From: Streptococcus devriesei DSM 19639 | Lineage (GTDB): Bacteria > Bacillota > Bacilli > Lactobacillales > Streptococcaceae | Direction: 5' to 3' | NCBI RefSeq assembly: GCF_000423725.1 | Contig: NZ_AUIN01000018.1 | Location: 1-64,000, forward strand | Length of the DNA stretch: 64,000 nt | Shown here: positions 26,520 through 35,621 of the stretch, piece by piece | Layout: every line of letters begins with the position of its first letter | How positions within the stretch are numbered: the stretch's first letter is position 1 | Program-made: the position numbers and the translations under genes | The notes under the pieces: generated by a model | Seen by the model: only the letters and a program-made list of their open reading frames with translations | What the model was told of the DNA's origin: nothing | Database searches by the model: none

Positions 26520-27418
26520 AGATTAAGGGGCTTATTACAGCAATGGTCACTCCTTTAGATGAAAATGGCATTAATGAAGCTGCGACTTGCCGCTTGGTTA
26601 ACCGTCTCATCGAAAAGGGGGTAGACGGACTCTTTATCCTAGGAACGAACGGGGAGTTCTATGCTCTAAGTAAGGAAGAAAAGGAGAAACTGGTTGCTCT
26701 TGTTGTTAAGGAAGCAAGAGGACGTGTCCCAGTTTTTGCAGGTTCGGGTGGTATTTCCACTGCTGAGGTTATTGCCAATTCAAATCGATTTGCAGAACTG
26801 GGAATAGATGCGGTGTCAATAATCACTCCTTTTTTGGTAGCATTGAGCGACAGAGAATTGATAAATCACTATGAACAAATCGCCCATGCTCTTTCGCTGC
26901 CGATTATTCTCTATAATATTCCCGCAAATACGGGCAATAATATTTCAGAAAATGTTTATCAAAAATTGCTGGAAATTCCGTCTATTATTGCCATTAAGGA
27001 TAGCAGCGGAGATTTACAGCAGCTAAAAGCTTATATAGAAAATAATTATCGGGATGATTTTGCTGTTTTAGTTGGGTCTGATTCTAAAATTTTAGCAGGT
27101 CTGCAACTGGGGGCTGATGGAGCTGTGGCAGCGACATCAAATGTTCTGACAAGAACGGATGTTGGCATTTATAATTCTTTTATGAACAATGAGCTGGAAA
27201 AAGCTTTAAAACTGCAAAACAGTATTGAAGATTTTCGACGTCTTCTAAAATTATCAACTGTGCCTAGTGTCCTGAAATATTCCATGAATTTAATAGGCTA
27301 TCAGGTTGGTTCTCCGAAGCTGCCGGTTTTACCGCCTCCAGCAGAATTTCACGATGAGATAAAAAAGATTTTGAATACCTATAAGGCTGTTGAAAAACTT
27401 GAATTTACAAAGGAGTAA
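26516..27418 (+). CDS. DapA/NanA-superfamily class I aldolase
   Basis: A 300-residue (beta/alpha)8 lyase or synthase of the dihydrodipicolinate synthase family. Visible are FILGTNGEFYAL (about 39), the catalytic tyrosine in ILYNIPANTG (about 133) and the Schiff-base lysine in IAIKDSSGD (about 160). ATG 26516 overlaps the preceding stop (ATGA), so it is translationally coupled to the isomerase. Context favours a keto-deoxy-sugar-acid aldolase over lysine synthesis. Confidence 0.85.
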   Translation: MKIKGLITAMVTPLDENGINEAATCRLVNRLIEKGVDGLFILGTNGEFYALSKEEKEKLVALVVKEARGRVPVFAGSGGISTAEVIANSNRFAELGIDAVSIITPFLVALSDRELINHYEQIAHALSLPIILYNIPANTGNNISENVYQKLLEIPSIIAIKDSSGDLQQLKAYIENNYRDDFAVLVGSDSKILAGLQLGADGAVAATSNVLTRTDVGIYNSFMNNELEKALKLQNSIEDFRRLLKLSTVPSVLKYSMNLIGYQVGSPKLPVLPPPAEFHDEIKKILNTYKAVEKLEFTKE

Positions 27419-27421
27419 GTG

Positions 27422-28057
27422 ATGAAAAAATTAGCAGTATTAAATCGAATTCATGAAGAAAAGGTTATGGCAATTGTCCGTGTTGATACACTGGAGCGGG
27501 CTAAGGAGATAGCTGAGGGCTGCTTAGAAGGCGGAGTTTCTATTTTGGAAATCAGCTATACGAACAACAATGCCGGAGAAATAATAGAAAAGCTGCACGC
27601 TATTTACGGTGATGATTTGCTGCTTGGAGCGGGAACTGTTTTAGACAGTGAAACGGCTAGAGAGGCCATGATAAAAGGTGCACAGTTTATTATTGCACCT
27701 AACTTTAACAGCAGTGTTGCCAGCATTTGTAACAGATATCATATTCCGTATATGCCGGGATGTTTTTCCCTTTCTGAGGTAGTTGATGCCCTGACAGCAG
27801 GAGCTGATATGATTAAGGCTTTCCCGTCTTCTGCTTTTTTTGGACCTCAAATTGTCTCAGCTATTAAGGTGCCTTTGCCTTATGTTCCAATATTATCATC
27901 AGGCGGCGCTAACACAGACAATATCGTAGATTGGCTGGAGCAAGGGGTTGATTGTCTTGGCATTGGAACCCTGTTAACCAAAGGAAGCAAGGCAGAAATC
28001 GCTGAAAATGCTGGAAAAATAAGAGCAATTGTCTCTAACTTTAAAAATAAATCTTAA
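27422..28057 (+). CDS. KDPG/KHG-type aldolase (Eda family)
   Basis: A 211-residue class I aldolase. ILEISYTNNNAGE (about 42) holds the catalytic Glu region, GAGTVLD the phosphate region, and DMIKAFPSS (about 132) the Schiff-base lysine. Such enzymes cleave 2-keto-3-deoxy-6-phosphogluconate or its epimers to pyruvate and glyceraldehyde-3-phosphate. ATG 27422 comes 3 bases after the previous stop, with AAGGAG in the previous gene. Confidence 0.88.
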   Translation: MKKLAVLNRIHEEKVMAIVRVDTLERAKEIAEGCLEGGVSILEISYTNNNAGEIIEKLHAIYGDDLLLGAGTVLDSETAREAMIKGAQFIIAPNFNSSVASICNRYHIPYMPGCFSLSEVVDALTAGADMIKAFPSSAFFGPQIVSAIKVPLPYVPILSSGGANTDNIVDWLEQGVDCLGIGTLLTKGSKAEIAENAGKIRAIVSNFKNKS

Positions 28058-28070
28058 TGAGGAAAGAGTT

Positions 28071-30164
28071 TTGATAGATCAAAGAACTAGAAGAGTGATT
28101 GAAAAACTTATCGAAAAAAACTGTATCTCTAAAAATACACTTTTAAGCAAACTCTCATTAACAAGCAACCAATTAAACTATGCCATCGAAAAACTGAATG
28201 CTATTTTTATTGAAAATCACAAACCGGTCATTCAAATAAAAAATGATCTCATCTTTTTATCCTCCCAAAGCTCTCAGTTTTCCATTGATTTTCTGCAAAA
28301 TGATAAGATATTTAAAAACTATGACTTAAACACAGCAGAACGAAAAAGATATATTCTGTTCATGCTTTATTATTATGTTAATGATTTCTTATCTGTTAAT
28401 CATTTTTTAAGTTCAATGTCAATCAGCAAGTCTACCTTCATGAATGATTTAAAAAAATTAGAAGATGATCTAAAGCAGAAGAGTATAAAAATTGAGTATT
28501 CTAGAAAAATTGGTTATCATCTTGTTGGGCTTGAGTCGGAAATAAGGTATTATGTCTTAGAATGTATTTTGAAGGACTTGAACACTCAAGAGCTTGATTT
28601 CTTCTATCGGTATTTTGTAGTTAATGAGAAAATACTCTGCAAAGATAATTTAAGGCTGAAGATCACTAAGCTTTTAAAAAAATATGGATTGCAGCTACCT
28701 GAAAGCAGATCAAATGAACTTTACTATTCAATTTTACTCAATATTCCAAGGATGACAGCTAAGGGGCTATTTCAGTATGATGAAGCGGATTTGGCCCTAA
28801 TAAAAGAGCTCAAAGAGTATCAATTGTCCGGCGAATTATTGAAAGAGCTGAATATTGAAAATCAATATGCCCAGATGTTTGTGGCCAGTCTAATATTAAG
28901 TTCAGGAAATGGGGATCCCCATGCACATTTTTCAGATCAAGGACTGATACATTTTGTAGCAGATCAGTGTTTAATGCGTTTTGAATCTATCATGGGGATT
29001 GAAATTGATAATAAAAAGTTTGTTTATGAGCAGCTCTACACCCACATAAGACCTGCTTTTTACCGAGTGCTGTTTGACTTGCCGACAGTCAATGTTCTTC
29101 ATGAAAAAATTGTTCAGGAATATTACCATATTTACCAAATTACTAAAGAAGTGATGCAGTTTTTTAAACCGATATTCGGCAAAGAGATTCCTGAGCAGGA
29201 GGTATCTTTCATTACACTTTACTTTGCCATTATTCTTCAAGATTATTCGCTGAAGGCAACTCATTATAAGGCGGTAATTGTCTGCCAAAGCGGGATAGGA
29301 AGCTCAGTTATATTAGAAAAAGAGTTGAAAACACTGTTTCCGGCAATCATTTTTTTAGGTCCTTATTCGGTAAGTGATTTAATGCAGTTACAAGAAGAGT
29401 TTCAACTTATTTTTACGACTGTTTCCAACTTGCAATTTGCAAAATTTCACAAGCCTGTCTATAAGGTTAATCCTGTTATGACGGATGAAGAAAGAGCTCA
29501 GCTTGTCAGAGATGTTAATGGTAATGAAAGTTTGCGAACCAGAGATTTGCAATCCTTAATGACGATTATTAGAAGCCATACGAAGATAACGGATGAACAA
29601 TCTCTGGAAAAGGAGCTGACAAGATTTATGTCCCAGCAATCATCAGCGGAGCTTCCTTTTGAGGTGAAAAAAGTTTCTAAAACTCTGGGGTTAATGGAAT
29701 TATTAAGGGCTGAGAATATTTTGGTCCAGAAAAATAAGGTTTCTTGGCAAAAGTCAGTTAAGCACTTAGGCGATATTTTGTATCAAACAGACTGTATTGA
29801 GCACAGCTATACCAACACAATTATGGATCATTTACATCAATATGGGCCTTTCATGGTTATTTCTGAAGGAGTTGCTTTATTGCATGCTAAACCTGAAGAC
29901 GGCGTAAAAAAATTGGGTGTAGCCCTATCTGTTTTTCAAAATGATCTTGATTTTCTTGGAAGGTCAGTTTCTTTACTATTTATGCTGGCTGCGGTTGATA
30001 CTTATCAGCACATTGGAGTTATTGAAAATATTATAAAAATTTGTGAGAGCGAATCACTCCTGCGTGATCTAAAGAAGTGTCGCACCAACTTAGAGGTTTA
30101 TCACACCCTGCAGGAATTTTTGTCAGTAAATGACAAGGGAATCTTCAAAACTGCGGACATTTAG
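28071..30164 (+). CDS. PRD-containing transcriptional regulator (MtlR/LicR type)
   Basis: A roughly 697-residue PTS-responsive activator: N-terminal helix-turn-helix segments, two PRD domains (about 190-400), an EIIB-like domain with CQSGIGSSVILEKEL (about 405) and a C-terminal EIIA-like domain with EGVALLHAKPEDG (about 615). The start is TTG 28071 behind GAGGAAAG. It is the last gene of the operon and probably controls it according to phosphorylation by HPr and EIIB. Confidence 0.88.
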   Translation: MIDQRTRRVIEKLIEKNCISKNTLLSKLSLTSNQLNYAIEKLNAIFIENHKPVIQIKNDLIFLSSQSSQFSIDFLQNDKIFKNYDLNTAERKRYILFMLYYYVNDFLSVNHFLSSMSISKSTFMNDLKKLEDDLKQKSIKIEYSRKIGYHLVGLESEIRYYVLECILKDLNTQELDFFYRYFVVNEKILCKDNLRLKITKLLKKYGLQLPESRSNELYYSILLNIPRMTAKGLFQYDEADLALIKELKEYQLSGELLKELNIENQYAQMFVASLILSSGNGDPHAHFSDQGLIHFVADQCLMRFESIMGIEIDNKKFVYEQLYTHIRPAFYRVLFDLPTVNVLHEKIVQEYYHIYQITKEVMQFFKPIFGKEIPEQEVSFITLYFAIILQDYSLKATHYKAVIVCQSGIGSSVILEKELKTLFPAIIFLGPYSVSDLMQLQEEFQLIFTTVSNLQFAKFHKPVYKVNPVMTDEERAQLVRDVNGNESLRTRDLQSLMTIIRSHTKITDEQSLEKELTRFMSQQSSAELPFEVKKVSKTLGLMELLRAENILVQKNKVSWQKSVKHLGDILYQTDCIEHSYTNTIMDHLHQYGPFMVISEGVALLHAKPEDGVKKLGVALSVFQNDLDFLGRSVSLLFMLAAVDTYQHIGVIENIIKICESESLLRDLKKCRTNLEVYHTLQEFLSVNDKGIFKTADI

Positions 30165-30246
30165 GCAGTAAGACTTTAAATATCAATAGTCTGATTTACC
30201 ATAAAATAAAGGACTTGAAACAATTATCAAGTCCTTGTTCTGTTCC

Positions 30247-31245
30247 TTATTTAGTATGTTTTGCGATATAATCCAGCTTTTCCTGCCGTGTTTTGCGTTT
30301 GAACTTGGCTTCAGCGCTCATGGCTGCATTTTTATGATTGAAAGTCTCATGATAGAGGAGTTTGACGGGAAGTCTGGATTTAGTGTACTTGGCGCCTTTG
30401 CTGGCATTGTGCGTGGCTAAGCGTTTGTCCAAATCGGTTGTATAGCCGGTGTAGAGGCTGCCGTCAGCACACTCAAGGACATACATATAAGCTCTGTGAT
30501 TCTTGCCAAAGTAAATATGATGAATCTCGTCGGTATAATCGCCATTATCCTTATGGACAATCAAAGGCGGCAAAAATTTCATACCATCGGGGGAGCCGTC
30601 TTTAATCGCTTCAATCAGCAGCATATTGGCATCTTTATTAGCCTTAGGATAGACAAACTGGATGCGCTTTGGCGCCAGCTTGTATTTTTTCAAAGTATCA
30701 ATGATTTCAAGAAAGCGATCAGGACGATGCACAATCGCCAGCCGCCCCTTGGTTTTAAGCGCCTGCTGGCTGATGCGGCAAATCTCGTCAAGATTAGTTG
30801 TGATTTCATGGCGAGCTAAAAGGTAGTGCCTGCTGGCATTCTTTTTAGATGTCTCGCTTGCTTTAAAATAAGGCGGATTGCAAAGGATGAGATCGACTTT
30901 GGAGCGGGGAACATGGGTCATGAGATTTTTTAAGTCGTCGTTAATCATGCTGACTTGATTTTGCAGCTGGTTGAGTTCGATTGAGCGCTGGCCCATATCA
31001 GCCAGACGTTTTTGAATTTCAATTTCAACAATTTTAGCCTTGGTTTTAGTTGAAGCAAATAGTCCGACGGCTCCGTTGCCTGAGCAAAGGTCCACAATCA
31101 GACCTTTGGATGGAAATTTTGGAAAACGAGAGAGCAGAACACTGTCAATAGAATAAGAAAAGACGTCTTTATTTTGAATAATTTTGACATCGGTAGAAAA
31201 GAGCTGATCAATCCGCTCTTTTTTCTTTAAAAGAGGAGTTTTCAT
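30247..31245 (-). CDS. Fused tRNA1(Val) A37 N6-methyltransferase and GIY-YIG domain
   Basis: A 332-residue protein. Residues 1-about 245 are a TrmN6-like methyltransferase with the SAM site [15 protein letters not shown] and the catalytic [10 protein letters not shown]. Residues about 250-332 form a UPF0213-type GIY-YIG domain ([28 protein letters not shown]). In other streptococci I recall these as two neighbouring genes; here no stop separates them. ATG 31245 has no SD and lies 7 bases after an extended -10 (TGCTATAAT), so the mRNA may be leaderless. Confidence 0.85.
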   Translation of the reverse strand: MKTPLLKKKERIDQLFSTDVKIIQNKDVFSYSIDSVLLSRFPKFPSKGLIVDLCSGNGAVGLFASTKTKAKIVEIEIQKRLADMGQRSIELNQLQNQVSMINDDLKNLMTHVPRSKVDLILCNPPYFKASETSKKNASRHYLLARHEITTNLDEICRISQQALKTKGRLAIVHRPDRFLEIIDTLKKYKLAPKRIQFVYPKANKDANMLLIEAIKDGSPDGMKFLPPLIVHKDNGDYTDEIHHIYFGKNHRAYMYVLECADGSLYTGYTTDLDKRLATHNASKGAKYTKSRLPVKLLYHETFNHKNAAMSAEAKFKRKTRQEKLDYIAKHTK

Positions 31246-31441
31246 AGGACTTATTATAGCAAAAAAATAATGCCTTGTCTGTCGCTTCAATCTGTCACGG
31301 GTGTCGAAATTCTTGTCATACGCAATAGTTTTTCAGAAGTCTGACAAATAGTTTAACGATAAATCAAATGGCAGCTCTGGAATAATTCTTCTGTCAAAAA
31401 TGTTAAATTTTGATATAATGAAATCATTACTGTGTTATCAA

Positions 31442-31551
31442 AATTGAACACGGGCTAAAAGCGTCGAGAAAAAGACAGCCTGCCTTATGCGCAAGCGCAT
31501 GGCGTCAGCCTCCTATTTTCTTCTCGCTTTCTTCACGCCCTTTGTATCTTA
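31442..31551 (+). repeat. Structured repeat RA, copy a
   Basis: 110-bp element with fixed ends ATTGAACACGGGCT and ACGCCCTTTGTATCTTA. Inside, AGC..GAGAA pairs with TTCTC..GCT, then conserved AAAAAGA faces TCCTATTTT, and ATGCGC-AA-GCGCAT forms the tip. Stems differ from copies b and c, but each still pairs. Confidence 0.85.
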
Positions 31552-31554
31552 TGT

Positions 31555-31667
31555 AATTGAACACGGGCTAAAATCCTAGTAAAAAAGATAAACGTCCTTG
31601 TGTCTTAGCGGCACAGCGTCCGTTTCCTATTTTTATACGGATTTGAAACGCCCTTTGTATCTTAATT
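31555..31667 (+). repeat. Structured repeat RA, copy b (tandem with copy a)
   Basis: Same ends as copy a, starting three bases after it. Outer stem ATCC..GTA pairs with TAC..GGAT, the middle stem AAACG with CGTTT, and the tip TGTG with CACA; the AAAAAGATAA and CCTATTTTT blocks are kept. It ends just before the plsC SD, so it may form part of that gene's leader. Confidence 0.85.
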
Positions 31668-31682
31668 AAAGGAGAATTTTCA

Positions 31683-32435
31683 GTGCTTTACACGTATCTG
31701 CGCTCTTTGCTGGTCTTTTTAATTTGGGCAGCTAATGGCAACATTCATTATCATCATCGCAATAAGCTCCTGCCTCAAGATGAAAATTATGTTTTAGTGG
31801 CGCCTCACCGCACACTGTGGGATCCGATTTTTATAGCTTTTGCAGCTCGTCCCAAGCAATTTATTTTCATGGCTAAAAAGGAACTCTTTGGCAATCGTGC
31901 TTTTGGCTGGTGGATTCGAATGTGCGGAGCCTTTCCTATTGATCGGGAAAATCCGGGAACGGAAGCTATTCGCTATCCTGTGAAAATGCTTAGAAAGAGT
32001 GATCGTTCTCTTATTATGTTTCCAAGCGGCAGCCGCCATTCTTCTGATGTTAAGGGCGGCGCTGCAGTCATTGCTAAAACCAGTAAGGTTAAAATCATGC
32101 CGGCAGCTTATGCCGGGCCCACTTCAATTAAAGGGCTGCTTAAGCACGACAGGATTGATGTAGCTTTTGGCAACCCTATTGATATTTCGGATATTAAGCG
32201 GATGAATGACGAAGGAATTGAGACGGTTTCACGTCGCATTGAGAAGGAATTTGCTCAGATAGATGCAGAAACGGCAACCTTTAAGGATGACAGCCGTCCG
32301 AGCTGGTGGAGCCTGATTTACCGCATACCTGCTATGCTTTTGGTGATTGTGATATTGGGCTTAACCTACCTGTTTTCTTGGTTTGCCAGCTTTGTCTGGA
32401 ATCCGGAAAAACATCGGGAAAAAAATCTGAAATAA
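31683..32435 (+). CDS. plsC: 1-acylglycerol-3-phosphate O-acyltransferase
   Basis: Makes phosphatidic acid at the membrane. The 250-residue protein has an N-terminal hydrophobic segment, the HX4D motif (HRTLWDP at about 42), FPSGSRHSS (about 114) and a C-terminal membrane span. The start is GTG 31683 behind AAAGGAG. Two structured repeats fill the space upstream. Confidence 0.93.
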   Translation: MLYTYLRSLLVFLIWAANGNIHYHHRNKLLPQDENYVLVAPHRTLWDPIFIAFAARPKQFIFMAKKELFGNRAFGWWIRMCGAFPIDRENPGTEAIRYPVKMLRKSDRSLIMFPSGSRHSSDVKGGAAVIAKTSKVKIMPAAYAGPTSIKGLLKHDRIDVAFGNPIDISDIKRMNDEGIETVSRRIEKEFAQIDAETATFKDDSRPSWWSLIYRIPAMLLVIVILGLTYLFSWFASFVWNPEKHREKNLK

Positions 32436-32440
32436 AGTAA

Positions 32441-32470
32441 AAAAACTTACCCTAAGCAGGTAAGTTTTTT
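32441..32470 (+). terminator. Terminator of plsC
   Basis: Stem AAACTTACC / GGTAAGTTT flanked by A and T runs. Confidence 0.85.
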
Positions 32471-32487
32471 CTGTATTCTGCGAATAA
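32471..32487 (+). promoter_or_regulatory. Candidate ComX (SigX) promoter of comEA
   Basis: TGCGAATA (32479-32486) matches the streptococcal com-box TACGAATA at seven of eight bases, with a T-rich tract upstream (the plsC terminator tail) and the comEA start 20 bases downstream. Late-competence genes of this type use this alternative sigma factor. Confidence 0.75.
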
Positions 32488-32505
32488 AGAAGTAAGGAGG
32501 GTGAC

Positions 32506-33168
32506 ATGGTAGAGGAAATTCTGGATAAATGTAGAGAAAACAAGTGGCTCCTTACAGCAGTCGCTGTTTTTGCTGCCTTGGGACTGAGTTTTTATTTTCT
32601 TTCTTCAAATGGAAAAGCAGATAAAAATAATTGGTCACATTCACAGGAACAGACCTTCTCGGCAACGACTTTGTCAGTCCGTTCGCAAAATAAGAAGAAA
32701 TCTCAAGCATCTTCAACAATGATGGTCGATGTCAAAGGTGCCGTAAAGAACCAAGGGGTGTACAGTTTGCCGGCCGGCAGCCGTGTTAATGACCTTATTG
32801 AGAAGGCCGGCGGTTTTTCTGAAAAAGCAGACCGTAAGTCAGTCAATCTTGCGCAAAAGCTGCAGGATGAGGCTGTTATTTACGTTGCATCAATCGGGGA
32901 AAACATCAGTGTTGTTGGCAATCCTCAGAAAGAAGCAGCTAATCAGGGTGCTAGTTCTCAGTCAGCTGCACACGATAAGATTAATCTAAACACGGCCAGC
33001 CTTGCTGATTTGCAAACGATATCCGGTATCGGTGAGAAACGGGCACAGGACATCATTGATTATCGTGAGACCAATGGCGGCTTTCAGTCCATAGAAGACT
33101 TAAAAAATATTTCCGGTATTGGAGATAAAACCTTTGAAAAGCTGAAGGATTTGGTGAGTGTTGATTAA
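32506..33168 (+). CDS. comEA: Competence protein ComEA
   Basis: Membrane-anchored DNA receptor for transformation. The 220-residue protein has a membrane span at about 17-35, an SLBB-like domain (VDVKGAVKNQGVYSLPAGSR, about 77-96) and a C-terminal double helix-hairpin-helix (INLNTASLADLQTISGIGEK) that binds DNA. ATG 32506 follows AAGGAGGG. It overlaps comEC. Confidence 0.95.
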   Translation: MVEEILDKCRENKWLLTAVAVFAALGLSFYFLSSNGKADKNNWSHSQEQTFSATTLSVRSQNKKKSQASSTMMVDVKGAVKNQGVYSLPAGSRVNDLIEKAGGFSEKADRKSVNLAQKLQDEAVIYVASIGENISVVGNPQKEAANQGASSQSAAHDKINLNTASLADLQTISGIGEKRAQDIIDYRETNGGFQSIEDLKNISGIGDKTFEKLKDLVSVD

Positions 33169-35392
33169 AATGTTACCGCTAAAGCCTATTTATCTGGCTT
33201 TTTTGACTGTTCTTATTTATTTTTTAATCTATCGTTTTTCGTTCATAACAGCTCTTTTGACCTGTTTAAGCGGTATTTTCCTCATTAGCCAGTATGACCG
33301 AAAAACCTGCTTAAGAACTTTCTTCTTCCTATTGTTTTTTGGATTTTATTTTTACTTGTCTTGTCAAAAAATAGAATCTGACTATCAAAATGCTCCTAAA
33401 CGGGTTGAGGAGCTCAGAATTATTCCGGATACTATCAGTATTAATGGCGACAGCCTTAGTTTTCAAGGCAAATCAGGACATCGCATCTATCAAGCCTTTT
33501 ACACCTTAAAATCTCAAAAAGAGAAGCGTTACTTTGAGAATCTCAGACAGACAAGCGTTATCAAGGTTGCTTCCGATGTGACTGAAGCTGACAGTCAACG
33601 GAATTTTGACGGTTTTGATTATCGCAGCTACTTAAAAACACAAAAAATCTACCGCCTAGTCAATATTAAAAAAATAGAAAGTGTGATACCTGAGCAAGGC
33701 TTGTCTTTGGTTGAGAGGCTGCATGAATGGCGGCGCCGGGCTTTGGTGTTTATCCAGCAAAAATTTCCAGCTCCAATGCGCCATTATATGACCGGCCTGC
33801 TTTTTGGCTATTTGGACAAGTCTTTTGATGAAATGAGTGATATTTATTCCAGCTTAGGCATTATCCATCTCTTTGCCCTATCAGGTATGCAAGTTGGCTT
33901 TTTTATCGGTAATTTTCGCTACCTGGGTCTGCGTTTAGGCGTGAGACGGGATTATATGAACTGGCTGCAGCTGCCTTTTTCTGTCATCTATGCCGGGTTA
34001 ACAGGTTTTTCAGTATCTGTTGTCCGCAGTCTGCTGCAGAGTAACCTGTCTAACTTTGGTTTTACAAAGATGGACACTTTTGCAGTGACCGTATTTACCA
34101 TGTTTGTTATCATGCCGCACTTTCTCTTAACAGCAGGCGGAGTGCTCAGTTTTGCTTATGCTTTTATTTTAAGCATGATCGATTTTCAGCATTTGTCTCA
34201 GCCCAAGCGATGGGGTGCTCAGATGCTGACAGTGTCTTTGGGTGTTTTGCCGCTTCTGATGTGGTATTTCAGCAGTTTTCAGCCTCTGTCAGTCTTTTTA
34301 ACAGCGCTTTTTTCCCTTGTGTTTGATGGTCTTATCCTGCCGGTTTTAACCATCGTTTTCTTTTTATCACCTTTTATATTATTGACAAATGTTAATTTAT
34401 TTTTCATCGTTTTAGAGCGGCTCATTCTTTATATTAACCAGATCTTCAGCCGTCCGTTTGTTCTGGGAAAACCGTCTTTATTACTGTTAGTGCTTATTTT
34501 GCTGACTCTGGCACTGCTGCATGATTATCGAAAGAAAAAGCCGCTAGCTGCTGTATTGACTGCTTTTCTTGCTTTATTATTTTTGACTGCAAAAAATCCC
34601 TTGACTAATGAGGTTACCATGGTTGATGTCGGACAGGGAGACAGTATTTTTTTACGAGATATAAAAGGGAAGACAATTCTAATTGATGTAGGAGGCCGAG
34701 TGTCTTTTGCTAAGCCGGCTGAGTGGCAGCAGCGTGTGAGCGATGCTAATGCTGAGCGAACCCTGATTCCTTATTTGAAAAGCCGCGGTGTCAGTAAAAT
34801 TGATCAGCTGGTTCTCACACATACTGATGCTGACCATATAGGCGATATGGAAACTGTCGCAAAAACATTTAAAATCGGGCAAGTTTTGGTTAGCTCCGGC
34901 AGTCTGACCAAGGCTGATTTTGCAGCTAAACTAAAAAAGATGCAGCTTAAAGTAGCTGTTCTTAAGGCTGGAGACCGGCTTCCTATTATGGGCAGTCAGC
35001 TGCAGGTACTTTATCCTTTTAAAACGGGAAATGGCGGTAATAATGATTCGCTAGTCCTCTATGGCAGGCTCTTAAATTTGAGTTTTCTTTTTACAGGTGA
35101 CTTGGAAAAAGAAGGGGAAGAACGATTGCTTGGAGCCTATCCCAATCTGACGGCTGATGTTTTAAAGGCAGGGCATCATGGATCCAAAGGCTCTTCTTCT
35201 GTTAAGTTTTTAAAGCAGATCAGGCCTAGAGTAACCCTTATTTCTGCAGGAAAAAACAATCGCTACAAGCACCCGCATCAGGAGACTTTGAGGCGTTTGA
35301 TTAAAATTAAAAGTCAGATTTATCGGACAGACCAGCAGGGTGCTCTTCGTTTTAAAGGAATCCGATACTGGACGCTTGAAACGGTGAAATAA
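33158..35392 (+). CDS. comEC: Competence channel protein ComEC/Rec2
   Basis: Polytopic protein that carries single-stranded DNA across the membrane. About 744 residues: N-terminal membrane spans, an extracellular OB-like region, the ComEC/Rec2 core (IIHLFALSGMQVGFF at about 230), further spans, and a C-terminal metallo-beta-lactamase-like domain (VDVGQGDSIFL, THTDADHIGD). Start is uncertain among GTG 33158, TTG 33161 and ATG 33170; AAGGAT at 33145-33150 favours one of the first two, inside the end of comEA. Confidence 0.94.
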   Translation: MLIKMLPLKPIYLAFLTVLIYFLIYRFSFITALLTCLSGIFLISQYDRKTCLRTFFFLLFFGFYFYLSCQKIESDYQNAPKRVEELRIIPDTISINGDSLSFQGKSGHRIYQAFYTLKSQKEKRYFENLRQTSVIKVASDVTEADSQRNFDGFDYRSYLKTQKIYRLVNIKKIESVIPEQGLSLVERLHEWRRRALVFIQQKFPAPMRHYMTGLLFGYLDKSFDEMSDIYSSLGIIHLFALSGMQVGFFIGNFRYLGLRLGVRRDYMNWLQLPFSVIYAGLTGFSVSVVRSLLQSNLSNFGFTKMDTFAVTVFTMFVIMPHFLLTAGGVLSFAYAFILSMIDFQHLSQPKRWGAQMLTVSLGVLPLLMWYFSSFQPLSVFLTALFSLVFDGLILPVLTIVFFLSPFILLTNVNLFFIVLERLILYINQIFSRPFVLGKPSLLLLVLILLTLALLHDYRKKKPLAAVLTAFLALLFLTAKNPLTNEVTMVDVGQGDSIFLRDIKGKTILIDVGGRVSFAKPAEWQQRVSDANAERTLIPYLKSRGVSKIDQLVLTHTDADHIGDMETVAKTFKIGQVLVSSGSLTKADFAAKLKKMQLKVAVLKAGDRLPIMGSQLQVLYPFKTGNGGNNDSLVLYGRLLNLSFLFTGDLEKEGEERLLGAYPNLTADVLKAGHHGSKGSSSVKFLKQIRPRVTLISAGKNNRYKHPHQETLRRLIKIKSQIYRTDQQGALRFKGIRYWTLETVK

Positions 35393-35621
35393 AGATAAAA
35401 CTGCTGCCGGTGCTCTAATGGTGTCTTTGTTGATTGAAGCCGATTTTACTGGTAAATGTGCTGCCGGATTTTTAATCATAACTGATCTTGTAGGAAGAAG
35501 TGGCTTTTGAATATTCTGTGACAGGCTTGCTGCGTCCCGAGTAGGGAAATGGAGGTGTTCTTGTTTTCCTGCTGAAATTGTGGTATTCTGATAGAGTAAA
35601 AAATAGTAAGGGAGTTTACCT

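Noticed and set aside
31434-31670. CRISPR-like array from the tandem RA repeats
   Set aside because: There are only two units, the shared sequence is at the ends, and the internal variable parts are self-complementary; no cas genes are present.
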